The notes: generated by a model from the sequence alone, not told the origin. A DNA stretch of 64,000 bases from Sorghum bicolor (GCF_000003195.3 NC_012878.2:13633104-13697103); one strand, 5' to 3'. Shown: positions 21,308-34,054, counted from the stretch's first letter. A program made the numbers and translations.

Positions 21308-24300
21308 TGTCACAGAACCGACCAAATTATAAGAGTTCAAGTGCAGAAACGATCGCCAAGCAATCAAGTTTCTAAACTTGAGCCCATATAATCCCGGTAG
21401 TCAATCGAAATCACGAAGGACTTCAAACCAACTCGCAACAAACCAAGATCGTAATAGTTCAACATAAACACAACGAATGTTACATAGTCATTCATTGCCG
21501 TCGAAGCGGCACCACATCGGAGTCATTAAGTTATTACAACCCAAGTTCGAAGTAGCGGAAGCAAAATAATTACACACACTTATTCAAAGATCAGTTCGCA
21601 AGTTTTTGTTACTGCTAGAGTCTATGCCATCCTTCCAAAAGCATCAAAGACGAGAAGATTAGAGAACCGTGCCCAACGGTTAGTCCTCATCCCTAGCGGG
21701 ATGGAGACAGGTCTTGCAGAATCCGTCATAGAAGATGTCATCTGCAACAGGTGGGAATAAACCCTGAGCACGAGAATGTACTCAGCTAGACTTACCCGTC
21801 TAGTAAAACATAAAAGACATCAAGGATCATGCAAGGCTAAATCTCAAGTGGAGCTAGTTGACTCACCTTTTGCCCAAAAGCTTAACTTACAACTAAGTTA
21901 TTTTAAGAGCATCATATTTATTTATCATCAGCCTACCACTAGATTAGCACCTGTACTACAACACATCACTTGATTATTACAAACAATAATAACCATATCA
22001 AATTCATCATATGTTCTTCTTGCTATCATCATTATCATGAACCAAATTCATTAGTGAATGCTACGTTTGCCGCTGCTCTGTCAAGTTCTCACTAACCGGG
22101 AGAGACGGCGATTCGAATCGAATTCCTATCCAGCTGGAGGATTATTCCTAGCACTCACCCAAGCTTCCCCTGCCGGAGAGCCAACGGGTCACCTTTGGTA
22201 CAACTCAGGAATCGCGGCTCCGATCAGCGCCGCACTCCCAGGGCTACCACTCTGCCAGGGAGGTCAGGAATTTTAACTCACCTGCCTTTGGGCTTACGCC
22301 AATGGTCCCCCGCACACCGCACTTCCTCCGGTAGTGCGCACTTTATACTTGCCGGTCTTCCGGCCTGAGTCATACTACTCGGCTTCGCGGTCGGAACTAG
22401 TTATCCGGCCAACTAAGTGTTAGGCATGCGTTCAACATGACAAGAGGACGTACAACGATCGGTCCTTAGCTGCCACAGACGGAGTTACTACACACTTGCA
22501 AAACTCCGCCCGGCTCAAATCAATTTAATCAGGTTCCATCCACGATAGCACATATAGACCACCGTGATCCGACATAACCCTATATCGCGCGGATGACAGG
22601 ATATCACCCGACTTCTACCGATTAAAGCATCGCTAAGCTGCTACTCGATCCTAAATCTACAACCAGGGAGGGTGAGTTATCTGGACAAGGATAGAGTAGA
22701 ATGCAGCAACAGTTTCCTCACAACTCCTATACGTAATGCATCAATAGATATAACATATTAAGTAAACTTTCAAAATTAGAGGGAGGCTTAGAATGCTCCG
22801 GGGCTTGCCTTTTACGAACGATGCCGGCTCGTGATTCGGGCACTCAACTTCTTCTTCGGGCTCCTCGAGTCCGACTTGCTGGACCTCCACCTCCTGGTTG
22901 CCTTCCTGGCCTTCGGGGTTCGCTTGGAGCTCGAAGGAAACTGCCACGTCCGGTGCACCTATTGCATGCTCGAACAATAAGAAGATGCATATGCTAACGA
23001 TGAATGCTTAATAACACAAGCAACTCACTGGACACTCATTTACAGAACAAAAGTTATGCTAACTCGCATAATAAATAAGTTGACACAGCCCAAAACCTAT
23101 CATGACAGTAAAGCAGCAAACAACACAAAACAAGTATGCTCAGTAAATAAATCATAACTAATGATAGACAGATCCAACAAACATGAGTGAAGACATTCTG
23201 GAAAGCTTATGAAATTGTCTACAACTCATCTTTAAACATGACAGCAAGATTCATACATGAAACTAGTCATTTAAACAAAGTTCCAGGTTCTGTCCCAGAA
23301 AAACAGAGAACACCTATTTCTGGAACCCAACTTGGAACACCTATAACTTTTAAACTACTTGGCCAAATGACCTCAAATTTAAACCACAGCTAGTTCAATA
23401 AGTTTAGAACAACTTTGATTTAGGCAAGTTTCACAGAAAGTCAAGTTATCATTAAGTAAAGTTAAATCCTTTCCTTGCTGTCCAGGACAGCATTTAACCC
23501 TTTAGTTAATTATGTAATGACATGATCAAAACACAAACCATGCCAACCACATGGCCTATGAGCACAAATATATTACAAGGTTACCAGATCATCAGATGAC
23601 AACCCAAAAACAATTACTTAACAAGGCATTTATTAATTAACTCTAGTTAAGAGCATATTTACAGGATACTAGTTAAACTGCTCAGAAAAATCTACAAAAA
23701 TTACAGAGGCACAAGTATAACATCAGAGCATCACCATAAAAATTTCAGAGCAAATGCACATGCCAAATTAAAGATATGTATTTAACATGTGTCAAGGCAT
23801 TTATTTCATAAAATCAGAAACATCACTTATATGGTGTCAAACAACAGATTTCAGATTATTTAGATCTTAAGAATACCATACACAAGTTTACCACCAAAGT
23901 AGAACACCAGCATAATGACCAATTATTTTATATGATTTAATTAAAGAAACAAGCCATATTTCAAACACAAATTACATATCACAACTGCAGTGCTCCACAA
24001 ATCATGAAATAATTACCAGAGCACTCTAATGCCCTGCAAAGGTTACCATAAAATTTTCAGAGCAAACTAAGCAGTAAAACAAGAGATATGCATTTAGCCA
24101 AGAATAATAAGTTTAAATCCTTAATAAATAATTTCCCAGAAAACATGATTCATTTTATATTTTTATTAAATACTAGCCATCTCAAGAAACACCACAAAAT
24201 TTGTTTCACAATTTTTGGATCTCAGAAACAGGAGATATAATTTTTGCAAGAAAGCCAAAAATCCAGATTTTGAATAAAAGAAGAGGGAAAGAGGTGACAC

Positions 24301-25882
24301 TGACAGTGGACCCCCACTGTCAGGTCCTTCTTCCACGCGGCCGAGGCGACTTTCGCCGACGATTTCTCCGCGACGACGAGGTCTCCGGCCAAACCAAGGG
24401 CATCAGCGTGATCCCCAAACCCTAACGACTCGATTGACCCCCTTTTCCCCCCGGCGGAGCCACCGGAAGGAGCTTGCCGTCGACGATGGCGGCTCGGCGG
24501 AGGTGCTCGGCGTTACGCCGGAGCCCTCAGGCCGGTAGAGCGTGACCTAAGGCCTTCTACAGCACCAGCAGACTACGGCGAAGCTTCCTAGGTACACGGC
24601 TTGGCCTGGATCCTCGTGGAGCACGCTGGCCACGAGAGCACCCAACTCCGGCGGAAGCACGGCGGCGCTGCGCACCGTGTCCGGCGTCGGAGAACCTGGT
24701 AGAGCGTCCACCAAGTGGTGCAAAAGCTCGCTAAGGACCTAAGCTACCTCTAGGACCTAACCAGAGACGACGAGAGGCTTCATAGAGCTCGGCATTGAGT
24801 TCGCCGGAGAAGGTCACGGCGACCCGATTTGGGGAAAGAAGGAAATGTCGGCTCACCGGTGGGTTTCTCGGCGAGTTAGAGGGTGGAGGTTGGAGAGCGG
24901 CTCACGGCGGAGCTTTGGGTGGAGTTTGGTGGACGGAGACGCAGCGAGGAGCGCACACGAGCTCGCCGGAATGAGCTCGCGGCGGAGAGCTCGCTGCGGG
25001 CGAGTTTCAGGCGAGAGAGGGCGAGGCAGAGCGAATGGACGCGTCCACTTCGCTCGGGACGTCGCCGTGGAGGTCATGCACGCGACGGGAGCTGACAAGT
25101 GGGGCCAGACGCGGCGTACGGTCGACAAATGGCGACGGAGCTCTGCCGGCGGTCGGCCACGTCGACGAGCTCAGGTTCGATTCAGAAGAAACGGTGTTTG
25201 TCTGACACAGCCACTTCACCTACGATTATCTCCCAAACCAGAGCGAATTAGGAGATGGCGTAGTTGACAAAGTTGGAGTACTAGGCGAGATCTAAAACTT
25301 TGTCAATTGGAGCAAGAGCTAAATCGGCCTGGATTGAGAGTTATGAAGTTTTCAAAATCAATCGAGCAAAGTGGTTTCGTTCCAAGACTTAGAAAATTTT
25401 CGAAGTGTTGAAAACATCCCCAAATCTGCCTTGTGCATCACTTTTGAGCTATTTGTGTTCATTTTCATGAGATGGCCATAAAACAACTTTTGTTCCATAT
25501 AAAATTTGCTACAGCTTTGCTGTAGGAAGTTTTGACATGCAAACATTTTATGAAACACTTTTTAAAAGCCTAAGCAAAAGAGGTTTCTAGGGCCTATTTT
25601 CATAAGTATGACTTAGAAGCATATTTTGGAGAAGTGATCAACATGAACATTGTTCCCAAGATTAAGTTAAGCATAGATAAACTAATTACCAAAGCATAGG
25701 GCACAAACACAAGCATTGTTCACTCAAACATAAGCATAGGAAGACTATTTAAGCAATTTAAACCACATCTTTGCATAGAATGACATGTCTCAAGATAGAT
25801 GATGATCATGGATGCTTTGAATGGATGATGATGCTCATGCTATGCACATGACTAATGCAATCATAACACTTGGGGTGTTACA
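21308..25882 (-). repeat. Element C 5' LTR (4.6 kb)
   Basis: The promoter-bearing LTR for the minus-strand element, paired with 10067-14647. The hairpin of the other LTR is conserved at 24300-24323. Differences from the 3' LTR are scattered single bases and few short indels. Confidence 0.95.
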
Positions 25883-28324
25883 ATATTTATAAAAGAAATC
25901 ATTGGTAATGATTCTGTGATCGGCGCTTTACCTTGAGGAGGAATAGTAACTGTTTGCTCAGGGGGAACAGCCGATGATGCGCCCAGGTCAACTGGGTCGG
26001 TAATCTGTTTAGACGTATCGGTTGGGTCTGCTTGTGTCTGAGGCACTGATGGAGGAGGAGAAGGTATTTCTTGCGTCTGGGGCACTGGTTGAGGAGGAGA
26101 AGGTGCTGTTTGGATCTGGGAGTTGGATGAGGTGGAGAAGATGGTGCTATCTTCTACCACTTTGGCTGAGTCTTGGTACTTTTGGGAGCCTTCCTCTTGG
26201 GTGGAGCCTAACTGTACTGGGGGGCATCGGCACCCGATGATCGAGCGCTTTTGGTTTTTGCTGATGCACCAGACTGTTGTTACAAAGATCAAAGTCCTAT
26301 GGGTTAGATGTAAAAGTAGGGAAATATTATTGAAATTTGAAAGAACAGAATGTTACCGATGACGTTCTGGTTGCAGCCGATGCACCCTAAAAGGACAATG
26401 TAAGTATAGGATGGAGTCAGTATGATTGAAAAATTAAGAATTTACCTTAAAAGCTTGTGCCAGAGTGGCGGCAGCTACCGATGGAGAAATTTTCAACCGC
26501 TTGGTGGTCGTCTTCTTGAAGCGGATGTTTCGGTGCATCAGGGCTGCTAAACTTGGTGCATTGTGGCCAATTACAGAGATTGGACCTGGTGGAAGAAGGT
26601 CGATCGGTCTCCCACTTCTGCTTATTGTCGACGCTGGGTCATCGACCTGTTAAAATAAAAGGGGTTAGTTACCGATAAAGTCAAGGTTAACAAAAGGACT
26701 AAAGTATCGGTAAGAGACTTACAACATCATTTGGAACTTCATACTCGGGATCGATCATGCTGCGGTACATGTGAGCCGATACCTGGAACAGATGCTCTTT
26801 CCATTCTTCCCACCACCATTTGTATGTGTGAGTGATGAAGAGAGCTGGAACCCAAGCTGATAGATCAATGTCTAACGTATCGGCGTCTGGTTAGAGCTAA
26901 GCTATTCTGATCCACTCGAGTCCACTGGTTATCACCTCTCTCGGCTTAACCACATCGGCATAACAAAGCTTGATGGGTAGCTGGCCAAAAGCCAACTGGT
27001 GAGCTAGTGCCGATGGGTTGTAAAACTCATAGGTGGTGTTGGTGTTCTTTCCACTACCAAAGTTATTCACCGAAATTGCTCTTGGGTGACGATTGCCATC
27101 ATCACATCATTATCTTTGTTGAGAGCATCATCGAAGGGATGGAAATTGAGCGGGAATCTGGACTCTGGGTCTTCATAGGGCATCCATGCTCGCTGATCTT
27201 TTGAAAGACCATCATACAGAGTTTGAAAGAATCGATCGACCTAGTTTTTGTTTGCATCAGTACCGGTGAGCACTATAATAGCTTCGCCAGAATTAAGAGG
27301 TGAGCGTGTTGCCGATTCATCCTCTGCTAGTTCATAATCTTCGGTAATGTCACGTGGGAATTGTTGTGTAAAGAAATCCCACCGAAGGCATTTATGCATA
27401 TGAGCGTTGAGCCACATGTTAATGAACCACCAAGGACCTCCCAGGTTGCCGATGGGTTCACCAAACAGGAGTTTCTCGGCTACTTGGTGGAGGAGATGAT
27501 AGACTGAACCCAGCAGATATCAGCCAAGAGGGAATCGGTTACCATTAGCTAGTCTTTCTACTGTCGATAAGTAAATAGAGGTTGGCCCTACCGATCGGCA
27601 GTAGAATATAAATTTGTCTAACTACATGTTCAGAAAGATGGCATGCTCTCTCTGACCGACTGATCCAGTTTGCCAATATTTCTGAACATATCCTGACCAG
27701 CTGCCGATGTTGCGGGTTTCTACTCTATATTCGGTTTTTCAGCCAAAAATACCGCCATCATCGGCAGTTGCAGTATCTAAGCCAGTAAGCATGAGAACAT
27801 CGGCAAGTGTGGGGGAAGCTGGGCCGTGACCAAAAATGAAAGCGTTGAAGGTGTCTGACCAAAAATATAAAGATGCTATCGTCATCGACTCATTCTTCTC
27901 CATATCGGCAATGGAGAGTCTGATGCATTGGTCTAATTTGCGTTCCCCCAATATGTTTCATTTGTTTTGCGAACTCTCAGAAACCAATCTTTCCATCCTT
28001 TAGTGGGTTTTGGCCACGATTGGAAAGTGTCCTTCCATAGATCTAAAGAGAAGTTCTCAGCTCTAAAAGGGATCCTATTGGTTTCTGCGTTAATCAGATC
28101 GGTGGGATCTGGGTCACCTATTGGGCCAAGACATTGGAGGTGGGGTTGTTCGGTGGGAATAACAATTTTCTCACTTAAATCCTGGAGTTTGGAGATCAAA
28201 AGAACCTAAAGAAATGGGGAGAAAAGGCTGAGTAAATAAACTTGCAAAAAATTAAAAGGATTGCAGTAAAGGAAAAAGAGGATGGGAATAGATTGACCTC
28301 AAGCACGGTGAAGTTGTCAGCCAT
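25883..28324 (-). pseudogene. Element A antisense extra gene, 5' exons (plant mobile domain-like)
   Basis: Read on the minus strand, a start ATG (28322-28324, MADNFTVLE) is followed by a donor GTCAATC (28297). After an acceptor TTTAG (28206) comes a long exon containing the PMD-like signature SDTFNAFIFGHGPASPTLADVLMLTGLD (residue run shortened: key parts are FIFGHGP and LMLTGLD). Further similarity to H and D is spread to about 26680. Then come a conserved intron (donor GTAAGT near 26722, acceptor TTTTAACAG near 26650), a basic exon, and a Pro/Gln-rich exon to 25883. A frameshift near 27945 and several stop codons break it. The gene continues at 10066-9182 beyond element C. PMD-type domains occur in plant nuclear proteins and in transposons; the role here is unknown. 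Confidence 0.78.
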
Positions 28325-28871
28325 TTCTTCCCAAGGAAGAAGAAGAGTCGAAGACTTGAAGATTCTGGGGAAGGCTTTTGCTGTTGGGGTTCTTGAGTTC
28401 TTCGTCAATGCCGTCGTCGGGGAGATGAATTTGGGAATGGAGGATGGTAAGGTGAAGAAAGAGTGTTGAGGAAGGAAGTATTTATAGGTTGAAGTGAGCA
28501 GGTGTATTTTTGACTTATCTCTTTGCCGTATCCGTGAAATTTGAGGTTGTTTAGATGGATATGGTAACTGTTTGCACAGTAATCAAGGGATAGTACATGT
28601 GATTTGACAGCATGTAATCATGATTTTAGGGGATACTCCACTATACACGATCTTTTGGTCGGTCCATCGGCAATCAACCCTAACAGAACAGTTGTCGATG
28701 AGCGTGTTTCTATGAGATTTGGCTTGGGTGGTTGAGAGGTTCGAGGTATTTGCTGGAGATCCAAATTAAGGTTGTTTGGATTTGGTAATTAATTGTTGCT
28801 AGAAGGAAATAATTGTGAAAAGGTCATCATTATCAGGAGAGAATTTCAGAGCATTAATGATTTCATATTCT
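28325..28871. other. Element A 3' non-coding interior
   Basis: No supported ORF. It lies between the antisense gene start and the polypurine tract and should carry the promoter of the antisense gene, but no confident TATA box was assigned. Confidence 0.55.
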
Positions 28872-28887
28872 GAAATTGGGGGGCATG
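28872..28887 (+). promoter_or_regulatory. Element A polypurine tract
   Basis: GAAATTGGGGGGCATG immediately precedes the 3' LTR start TGTTGACAC, so this LTR is the 3' one and A is on the + strand. Confidence 0.85.
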
Positions 28888-29594
28888 TGTTGACACTATT
28901 TTTGGACACAAATTGGGATAGTCAATGAGCTTGAATTAGCAGTCAGAGAGGTGATGTGTCTGGCCGATAAGAAGGTTACCGATAGCCGATGATGCCGATG
29001 ATAGAACAACAGGAGGAAGATGTTGCTAAGTCTGGTGGTTGTTGCCGATCATTGCCAATTAAAATGATTGTCGATGCCGATAAGGAAAGGTATGGGAATT
29101 GTTAAAAGAGATACAGGGCGTGCGCCGATGAGGACAATGGTGGTATGCCGATCACAAGGATGGATAGGTAGTTATTTTCCATATCTATTAGGGTTTATTT
29201 TACGTACGAGTTCTGTTCGGTTTGGAATTAAATCCTAGTCGTATACAGTTGTAACTCTTTAAGACAGATTATATATATAGGCCTAGTGCAATGTAAGAAA
29301 AGAATCAATCAATATATCATACACAAGTTTTACATCTACTTTTCGACGACTTCGTCAACTCACATATTTTCTTTTGTTTACGAGTTCTTAAGGATTCATC
29401 GAGCAATACTCGGTGAATTCTCAAGTTTTGCATGAGTACCTCTTGGCCGTGACATCCGGGCGCATCGCTATTGTCAGGACCAAAGTATTCAAGTTATCAC
29501 CTTTGTCGATTGCTAGGTTAAATCTGCTGGCACGCCTCAACATTTGAATCGGGTATTAGCCCTTTGTGTTTGCAGATACGTTTTTGCATCAACA
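28888..29594 (+). repeat. Element A 3' LTR (707 bp)
   Basis: It begins TGTTGACAC and ends CATCAACA. It matches the LTRs of element D (51099-51786 and 54243-54930) along its length, best in the last 250 bp. The TATA-like TATATATAG is at 29272-29280. The right flank CATGC (29595-29599) should be the target duplication, but its partner is outside the window. Confidence 0.92.
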
Positions 29595-31370
29595 CATGCT
29601 TACAAGCCGCAACATTGCAAGACACATCAACCCCTTTGGTTTGAGGGTGAAGCCTTCTGTCAAGCTGGATAGCATAAGAAGTGGAGATTGGTCTCAATAC
29701 ATCATCAGCCACAAATCTAATAATAGGTCTGTGTGTGCCAGAGAGCACACAGCTTTCCTGAACATGTGGCTGGATAGATATATCTTCTATGGATAGGCCT
29801 GTTCTGCAATATCCAATTATCTTACCTTGGCAGAAAAGATATTAGGCAACTCTAAAATTCCACTTGGCAAGAACCTCCTTGGAGCTTTGTATAGTCTTCT
29901 AAATAGTGTTTGTCAACATATAATGCAGAATAAAAATGTCCCAACAATCACATGCCCCTGGTGGCTGTTGCAATTATGGCTCAATTTACATCTGCACAAG
30001 CTAGTGGCCCCAGAGCTGATCAATCTGTCTTACCCCTTAGAATACCCAGAAGAGCAAGAAGATCAGCTCCCAACAAATCAGAAATTTTGTCGATGCATGT
30101 CTTTTGGTGAGGCAGCATCAACAATCACTATCGACAGATCAATTACTAATTTCTTCAAGCTCTTCTACAGAAACTCTCTAGAAATAGCTCTAGAATGGTT
30201 TGTCTACTCATACATCCCAGTATTTAAACTCCCATCATCATTTAGATTCGAGAACATTTATAGTGATATTGAGGAATTCAAAATTTTACGCGATCTAGCA
30301 AGGCCCTGTCTTCTGCCTGTTGAAGTTAGGCATGGTAGAGAGAAACCTCCAACTTTCTATGAATTATTCTATCCTTGAGTAGTGGCCAGACAAATGGGCT
30401 TTGGCCAATTGCCCCCAGCTTTGTTTTTTGCTGATAAGATGAAGCTGAGGGAAACTGTCAATGTTGGAATAGAGTACAACAGAATTTTTCACTTTGAACA
30501 ATCTCTGCTGCCAGAAGCCATTAGTGGATGGGAATGTACCCATTTCACTTCTACAGCTTTTGATCATTGGTGGCAAGAGTGGAGTCAACACATCTTCAAT
30601 GACCCAGTATCTGTTTACTGCTCCTCGATCTAAACTTTCAAGCTACTCCTAAGGTATGTTTCTATACATTGTATTTCTAGAATTTCGCACCTCAGAATAT
30701 GTTCACTTATTTAAATTGTTTATAGGATCTTGCTGGCTTGGTCCCTCCATGGGTGAACTATGACATATGGTGTCCTAACCCCAGACTAGGCTCTGATGCA
30801 CCTTCCCTCAATGTTTTGATGAAGAAGCCAACATCAGACCTACCTGATGATCAGCCGATTGCTACACTAAAAAGAAAGCAACCGACTGCTTCTCAAAATA
30901 CAACCTCAAAGAAGACTAAAGTCACTTCTTCAAAATAGCTTAAGTCTTTAGCTAATGCAGCCACTGAGGTAACCTTTCTGTTAACTCATAAGTATACAAT
31001 ATACCTACACATTAGCTAGTTCTTGACTCTTCCAAGATGTTGCTCAAAAACAGACTACTGAAAAGGGACCTGAATTTCCTGACCCACTAGAAGTCTTATC
31101 TTTTTCCAGCAGTGATGATGATGTTATCCCCAACCTAGGCAATATTCCATAAGTTTCTTCAGGTAACATCACATAATAGCCGATAGGATAAATCCTTTTG
31201 CTTATATTAACTTGCATATATGAATTCAAACCTTCAACTTCTTGAAGTTACTTCATCGGCTATTCCTAGTTCCACCACTGATATGACCATGACAGCAAGC
31301 AAGATGTCACAAGCTCCAAGTCAAGCTACAACCACTCAAGTTTTACCTACACCGACGCCAGCCCAAGTCA
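29595..31370 (+). pseudogene. H: degraded PMD-like gene interrupted by element A
   Basis: From 29595 one frame runs to 30633 with internal TAG (29794-29796) and TGA (30376-30378). It has the PMD-like landmarks EHTAFLNMWLDRYIFYG, PWWLLQLWLN and RQMGFGQLPPALFFADK, the last collinear with RQLAFGQLPIALPYAD in element D. After a frameshift near 30610 a good donor (AAG|GTATGT, 30652) and acceptor (TATAG|GATCTT, near 30725) join to VPPWVNYDIWCPNPRLG. A Lys/Ser-rich tail follows, with another donor near 30970 and acceptor near 31037. The 5' part is absent, displaced by A beyond the window. It may be a decayed cellular gene or the extra gene of another Tat element. I favour the latter because A and D carry relatives. 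Confidence 0.7.
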
Positions 31371-31655
31371 TCGATGGACCGGTTACACGTAGTCGTGCAA
31401 AGAAGCTACAACAAGAGGTCCACGCGCTACTTTGTGAGATTCATTTTAATGTTAATGAAAATTATATTGTACCTAAGTGTTCTACCTTGATTGTACTCAG
31501 GTATATAGAAGAAGAGAAGGATGAATCGGACCCTGAAGAACGAACCAGTGCAAGTCCTAGAAGACACGTCAAAAACGGACCAGTGGAAGTCAAAAACGGA
31601 CCAGTGCAAAGAAATCTTCATAACTTTTTAATTACAGAAGCTATTGAAAGGTCCT
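31371..31655 (+). pseudogene. Fragment encoding a TRSRAKK-type basic motif, origin unclear
   Basis: The open frame around 31220-31675 switches at about 31371 from a Ser/Thr/Pro-rich tail to GPVTRSRAKKLQQEVHALL and then an acidic stretch. I have the impression that such segments occur near the end of some plant retroelement polyproteins, but cannot confirm that. The frame stops 20 bases inside the G LTR, so it is truncated by that insertion. Confidence 0.45.
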
Positions 31656-32469
31656 TGTTTGGTTTAGGTAATTGAGTGACAACTTAGGTGGACTAATAGT
31701 GTTTATGTGAGATACACAGGAGATTAGTCCACAGGTGATGATGTGATGATGGAGGAGCTCATTGCATATGAGACATGACATGGAGTCATGTGACCAAGGT
31801 GGATAAGATCAATATGAGGCTTGGCTTGATGGACCGGTTGCAAGAGTGAAGGGAAAGTCAGAGGCTTTGAAGTGAGTGACCGCGTGTGACGGTGAAGCTT
31901 GAGCAAGACTTGGCGCCGATGGACCGAGGCAACGGTGAAGAGCAAGTGAGGTCAAGATCGATGAACCAATACGGTCACGTGATGATATGAAGTGGATCAT
32001 ATCATTTGGTGATTGGTTGGTGCATGTGTTGCATCAACATTGGAGGAGATGAAATCAAATGTGCAAGGCAAAGGTATAACCTAGGGCATTTCCATTTCAC
32101 CGGTCATAGGTGTGTAGAGAAGTTTATGACCGGATTTAGGATAGATGGTCGTACTATCAAGAGGGGCAAACTAGTTTGCATATCGGTCATCTAGTGCCAC
32201 TTGAGCGATCTAACTTTGCATATGTGTTAGGATCGAGTGGCATGGCAAGTTGAGAGGCTAACTCCTTTGAGAAAATGTTTGTGACAATGCTAACACACTT
32301 GCACATGGTGGTGTACACTTGGTGGTGTTGGCACATTTACAAAGGAGGTGGAGTTCCTAGGGTTGAGAGGGGTGTGTTCGGCGCTTTTGAGAAAATTTAG
32401 TGCATGTTTTATATTGCGCCGGTGGGAAATTTGGAGAAGTCGTGGGAGTGTTTCTTGCCGAGAAACACT

Positions 32470-32906
32470 CACCGGACGCTGATGGTGGCAGCACCGGACG
32501 CTGGTCCAGAGCGTCCGGTGTGGTGTCTGTGGCTCAGGTGTGCAGAGCGCACCGGACGCTGGCACCGGACGCTGGGCGGTTACTGTTCGAGCGTCCGGTG
32601 GTGTGCGATGTCAGCGAGTGCACGCGAGGTGTTTCTGATCAGTGAGCACCGGACGCTCAGGGTGCGTCCGGTGGCTTGCGTCCGGTGACCGTGCGAGTTT
32701 GCGGAGCTCTCTGCGCACGAGTCCGATGTGCACCGGACGCGTCCGGTGTGGACTAGTTGAGCATCCGGTGGTGCTGTGTCAGGCGCGAGCGCGAGGTAGC
32801 CATTGGCGGCAACGGTCGAGTTCAAACGGCTAGTGACACGTGGCTGACGCCAGAGCACCGGACGCTGGGGGTTGAGCGTCCGGTGGCTCCTTGCGAGCGT
32901 CCGGTG
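32470..32906. repeat. CACCGGACGCT / AGCGTCCGGTG palindromic array in G U3
   Basis: About fourteen copies of CACCGGACGC in either orientation occur within 440 bp, for example 32470, 32492, 32510, 32550, 32563, 32590, 32647, 32856, 32875 and 32896. The pair 32492-32502 and 32510-32520 can form an 11-bp stem. 32731-32748 is a perfect 18-bp palindrome. Confidence 0.93.
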
Positions 32907-32956
32907 CCCACGTGTTTTGCCCAGTGAAGGGGCAACGGCTAGTTTAGCCATGGAGC

Positions 32957-32964
32957 TATAAATA
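32957..32964 (+). promoter_or_regulatory. Element G TATA box
   Basis: TATAAATA lies in a GC-rich context about 50 bp after the last palindrome copy. It is the only strong TATA in this part of the LTR. Confidence 0.75.
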
Positions 32965-34042
32965 GAAGTAGTGGCCGGCCTTGGCTGGTGCTGAGCACCC
33001 TTGGGACTTAGTGTCCATGCTTGGGGAGTGCTAGTAAAGCCTCTAACTCACATATGCTTGATAGTGATCATCCGATTGTGTGAGTGAGCGATTCTAGTGC
33101 GTTGCATTAAGAGATTGCATAGAGTGGCACTAGATGTTCGTGTTGCAAGCTGGTGGTGCTTGTTAATCTTGGAGGTTGCCACCTCCTAGATGGCTTGGTG
33201 GCTTGTGACTCCGTCGAAGCACGCAAGGAGATTGTGCGGTGCTCCGGGGAAGAGATTGTGAGGGGTACGGTGCTCACCCGCGGGGATCGCGAAGAGCAAC
33301 TCTATTGGATCGTGCGTGTCATTGAGCTACCTCACTTGTGGGTAGGTTCTTGCGGTGTCCTAGTGGGGACGAGGTTCGTGTAACACCTCTTAGCCGCCGA
33401 ACCACCAAGTGTTGGTCGACACAATGGGGACGTAGCTTGGTGGCAACCAAGTGAACCTCAGGAGAAAATTATCGTGTCAACATTGTTCTTCCCGTTGGTT
33501 TGCAAGTCCCTAACACAAGCTTGTTCTTACTTCATATATTTGTGCTTGTGTAGTTGCTCTTGTAATTAGTTAGCTTGTGTAGCTTGCTACTTACCTTCTT
33601 GCTTGTGTAGCTAGAAGTAGTTCCCTTGCGTGACTAATTTGGTTTGTGTAACCTTGTTAGTCACTTTGCTTAGTTTGTGTAGCTAAGTAAGTTGCGCTCT
33701 CTAATTTGGCATTAGTTGCCTTGTTTTTGAGTTTGCTAGTGAGCTTAGGCTTTGTGCGCTTTGCCTCACTAGTTTGTGTAGGAGCTCCTCCTGTTTGCAA
33801 AGTACTAGTTGCATAGGTTTGTGTGACCTTGCTCCTAGAATTGTTTAGGTGAGCTCTTGCTAAGGTAGCACCTTGTTTGCTTGTTTAGGATCTTTTACAA
33901 GGTGCTGGAGAACTTAGATAGAGGGGTGTAGTCTTGGCTAGACCGATAGTTTTAATTCCGCATTTGTTTCGGTTAGTCGACGTAATATTTTTTAGAAAGG
34001 ACTATTCACCCCCCCTCTAGTCTGCCATCTCGACCCTTCAAG

Positions 34043-34054
34043 TGGTATCGGAGC
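34043..34054 (+). promoter_or_regulatory. Element G primer-binding site
   Basis: TGGTATCGGAGC lies two bases after the LTR end, one mismatch from the tRNA-iMet-complementary site. Confidence 0.9.

Larger units (their letters stand above)
10067..25882 (-). mobile_element. Element C: Tekay/Del-type chromovirus (Ty3/gypsy), defective
   Basis: Direct LTRs of 4581 and 4575 bp (10067-14647 and 21308-25882) begin TGTCACAG and end GTGTTACA on the + strand. They flank a 6.66 kb interior that reads on the minus strand: primer site, an extra coiled-coil ORF, gag, protease, reverse transcriptase, RNase H, integrase, chromodomain, polypurine tract. The flanks are GTATT and ATATT, a target duplication with one mismatch. 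The LTRs look about 98-99% alike by eye, so insertion is fairly recent, yet gag-pol is broken in at least five places. The C-terminal chromodomain and domain order place it in the chromovirus Tekay lineage. Confidence 0.95.
1..29594 (+). mobile_element. Element A: 3' half of a Tat-lineage Ty3/gypsy LTR retrotransposon, split by elements B and C
   Basis: The segments 1-747, 9121-10066 and 25883-29594 read as one continuous element once B and C are removed. They align in order with element D (60930 to the window end): integrase end, a short spacer, an antisense extra gene, then a polypurine tract and a 3' LTR. The 5' part lies left of the window. Nesting is supported by target duplications. For B they are 743-747 and 9121-9125, with one base lost on the left. 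For C they are 10062-10066 and 25883-25887, with one mismatch. A is old: its integrase and antisense gene carry stops, frameshifts and a deletion of roughly 210 bp relative to D. Confidence 0.88.
31656..34040 (+). repeat. Element G 5' LTR (about 2.4 kb)
   Basis: The right end CCCTTCA is fixed by the primer site. The left end is probably at TGTTTGG (31656). It holds a palindrome array (32470-32906), a TATA box at 32957 and T-rich leader sequence with repeated GCTTGTGTAG-like words (33490-33830). Confidence 0.65.

Noticed and set aside
29595..31370. H as a functional host gene
   Set aside because: Two stops, a frameshift and the A insertion break it, and relatives here are retroelement-borne.
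32470..32906. CRISPR-like repeat array
   Set aside because: Repeats are in both orientations with irregular short spacing, inside a eukaryotic LTR with no cas genes.
32404..32951. ORFs across the G palindrome array
   Set aside because: They exist because the repeated GC-rich motif lacks stops in several frames.
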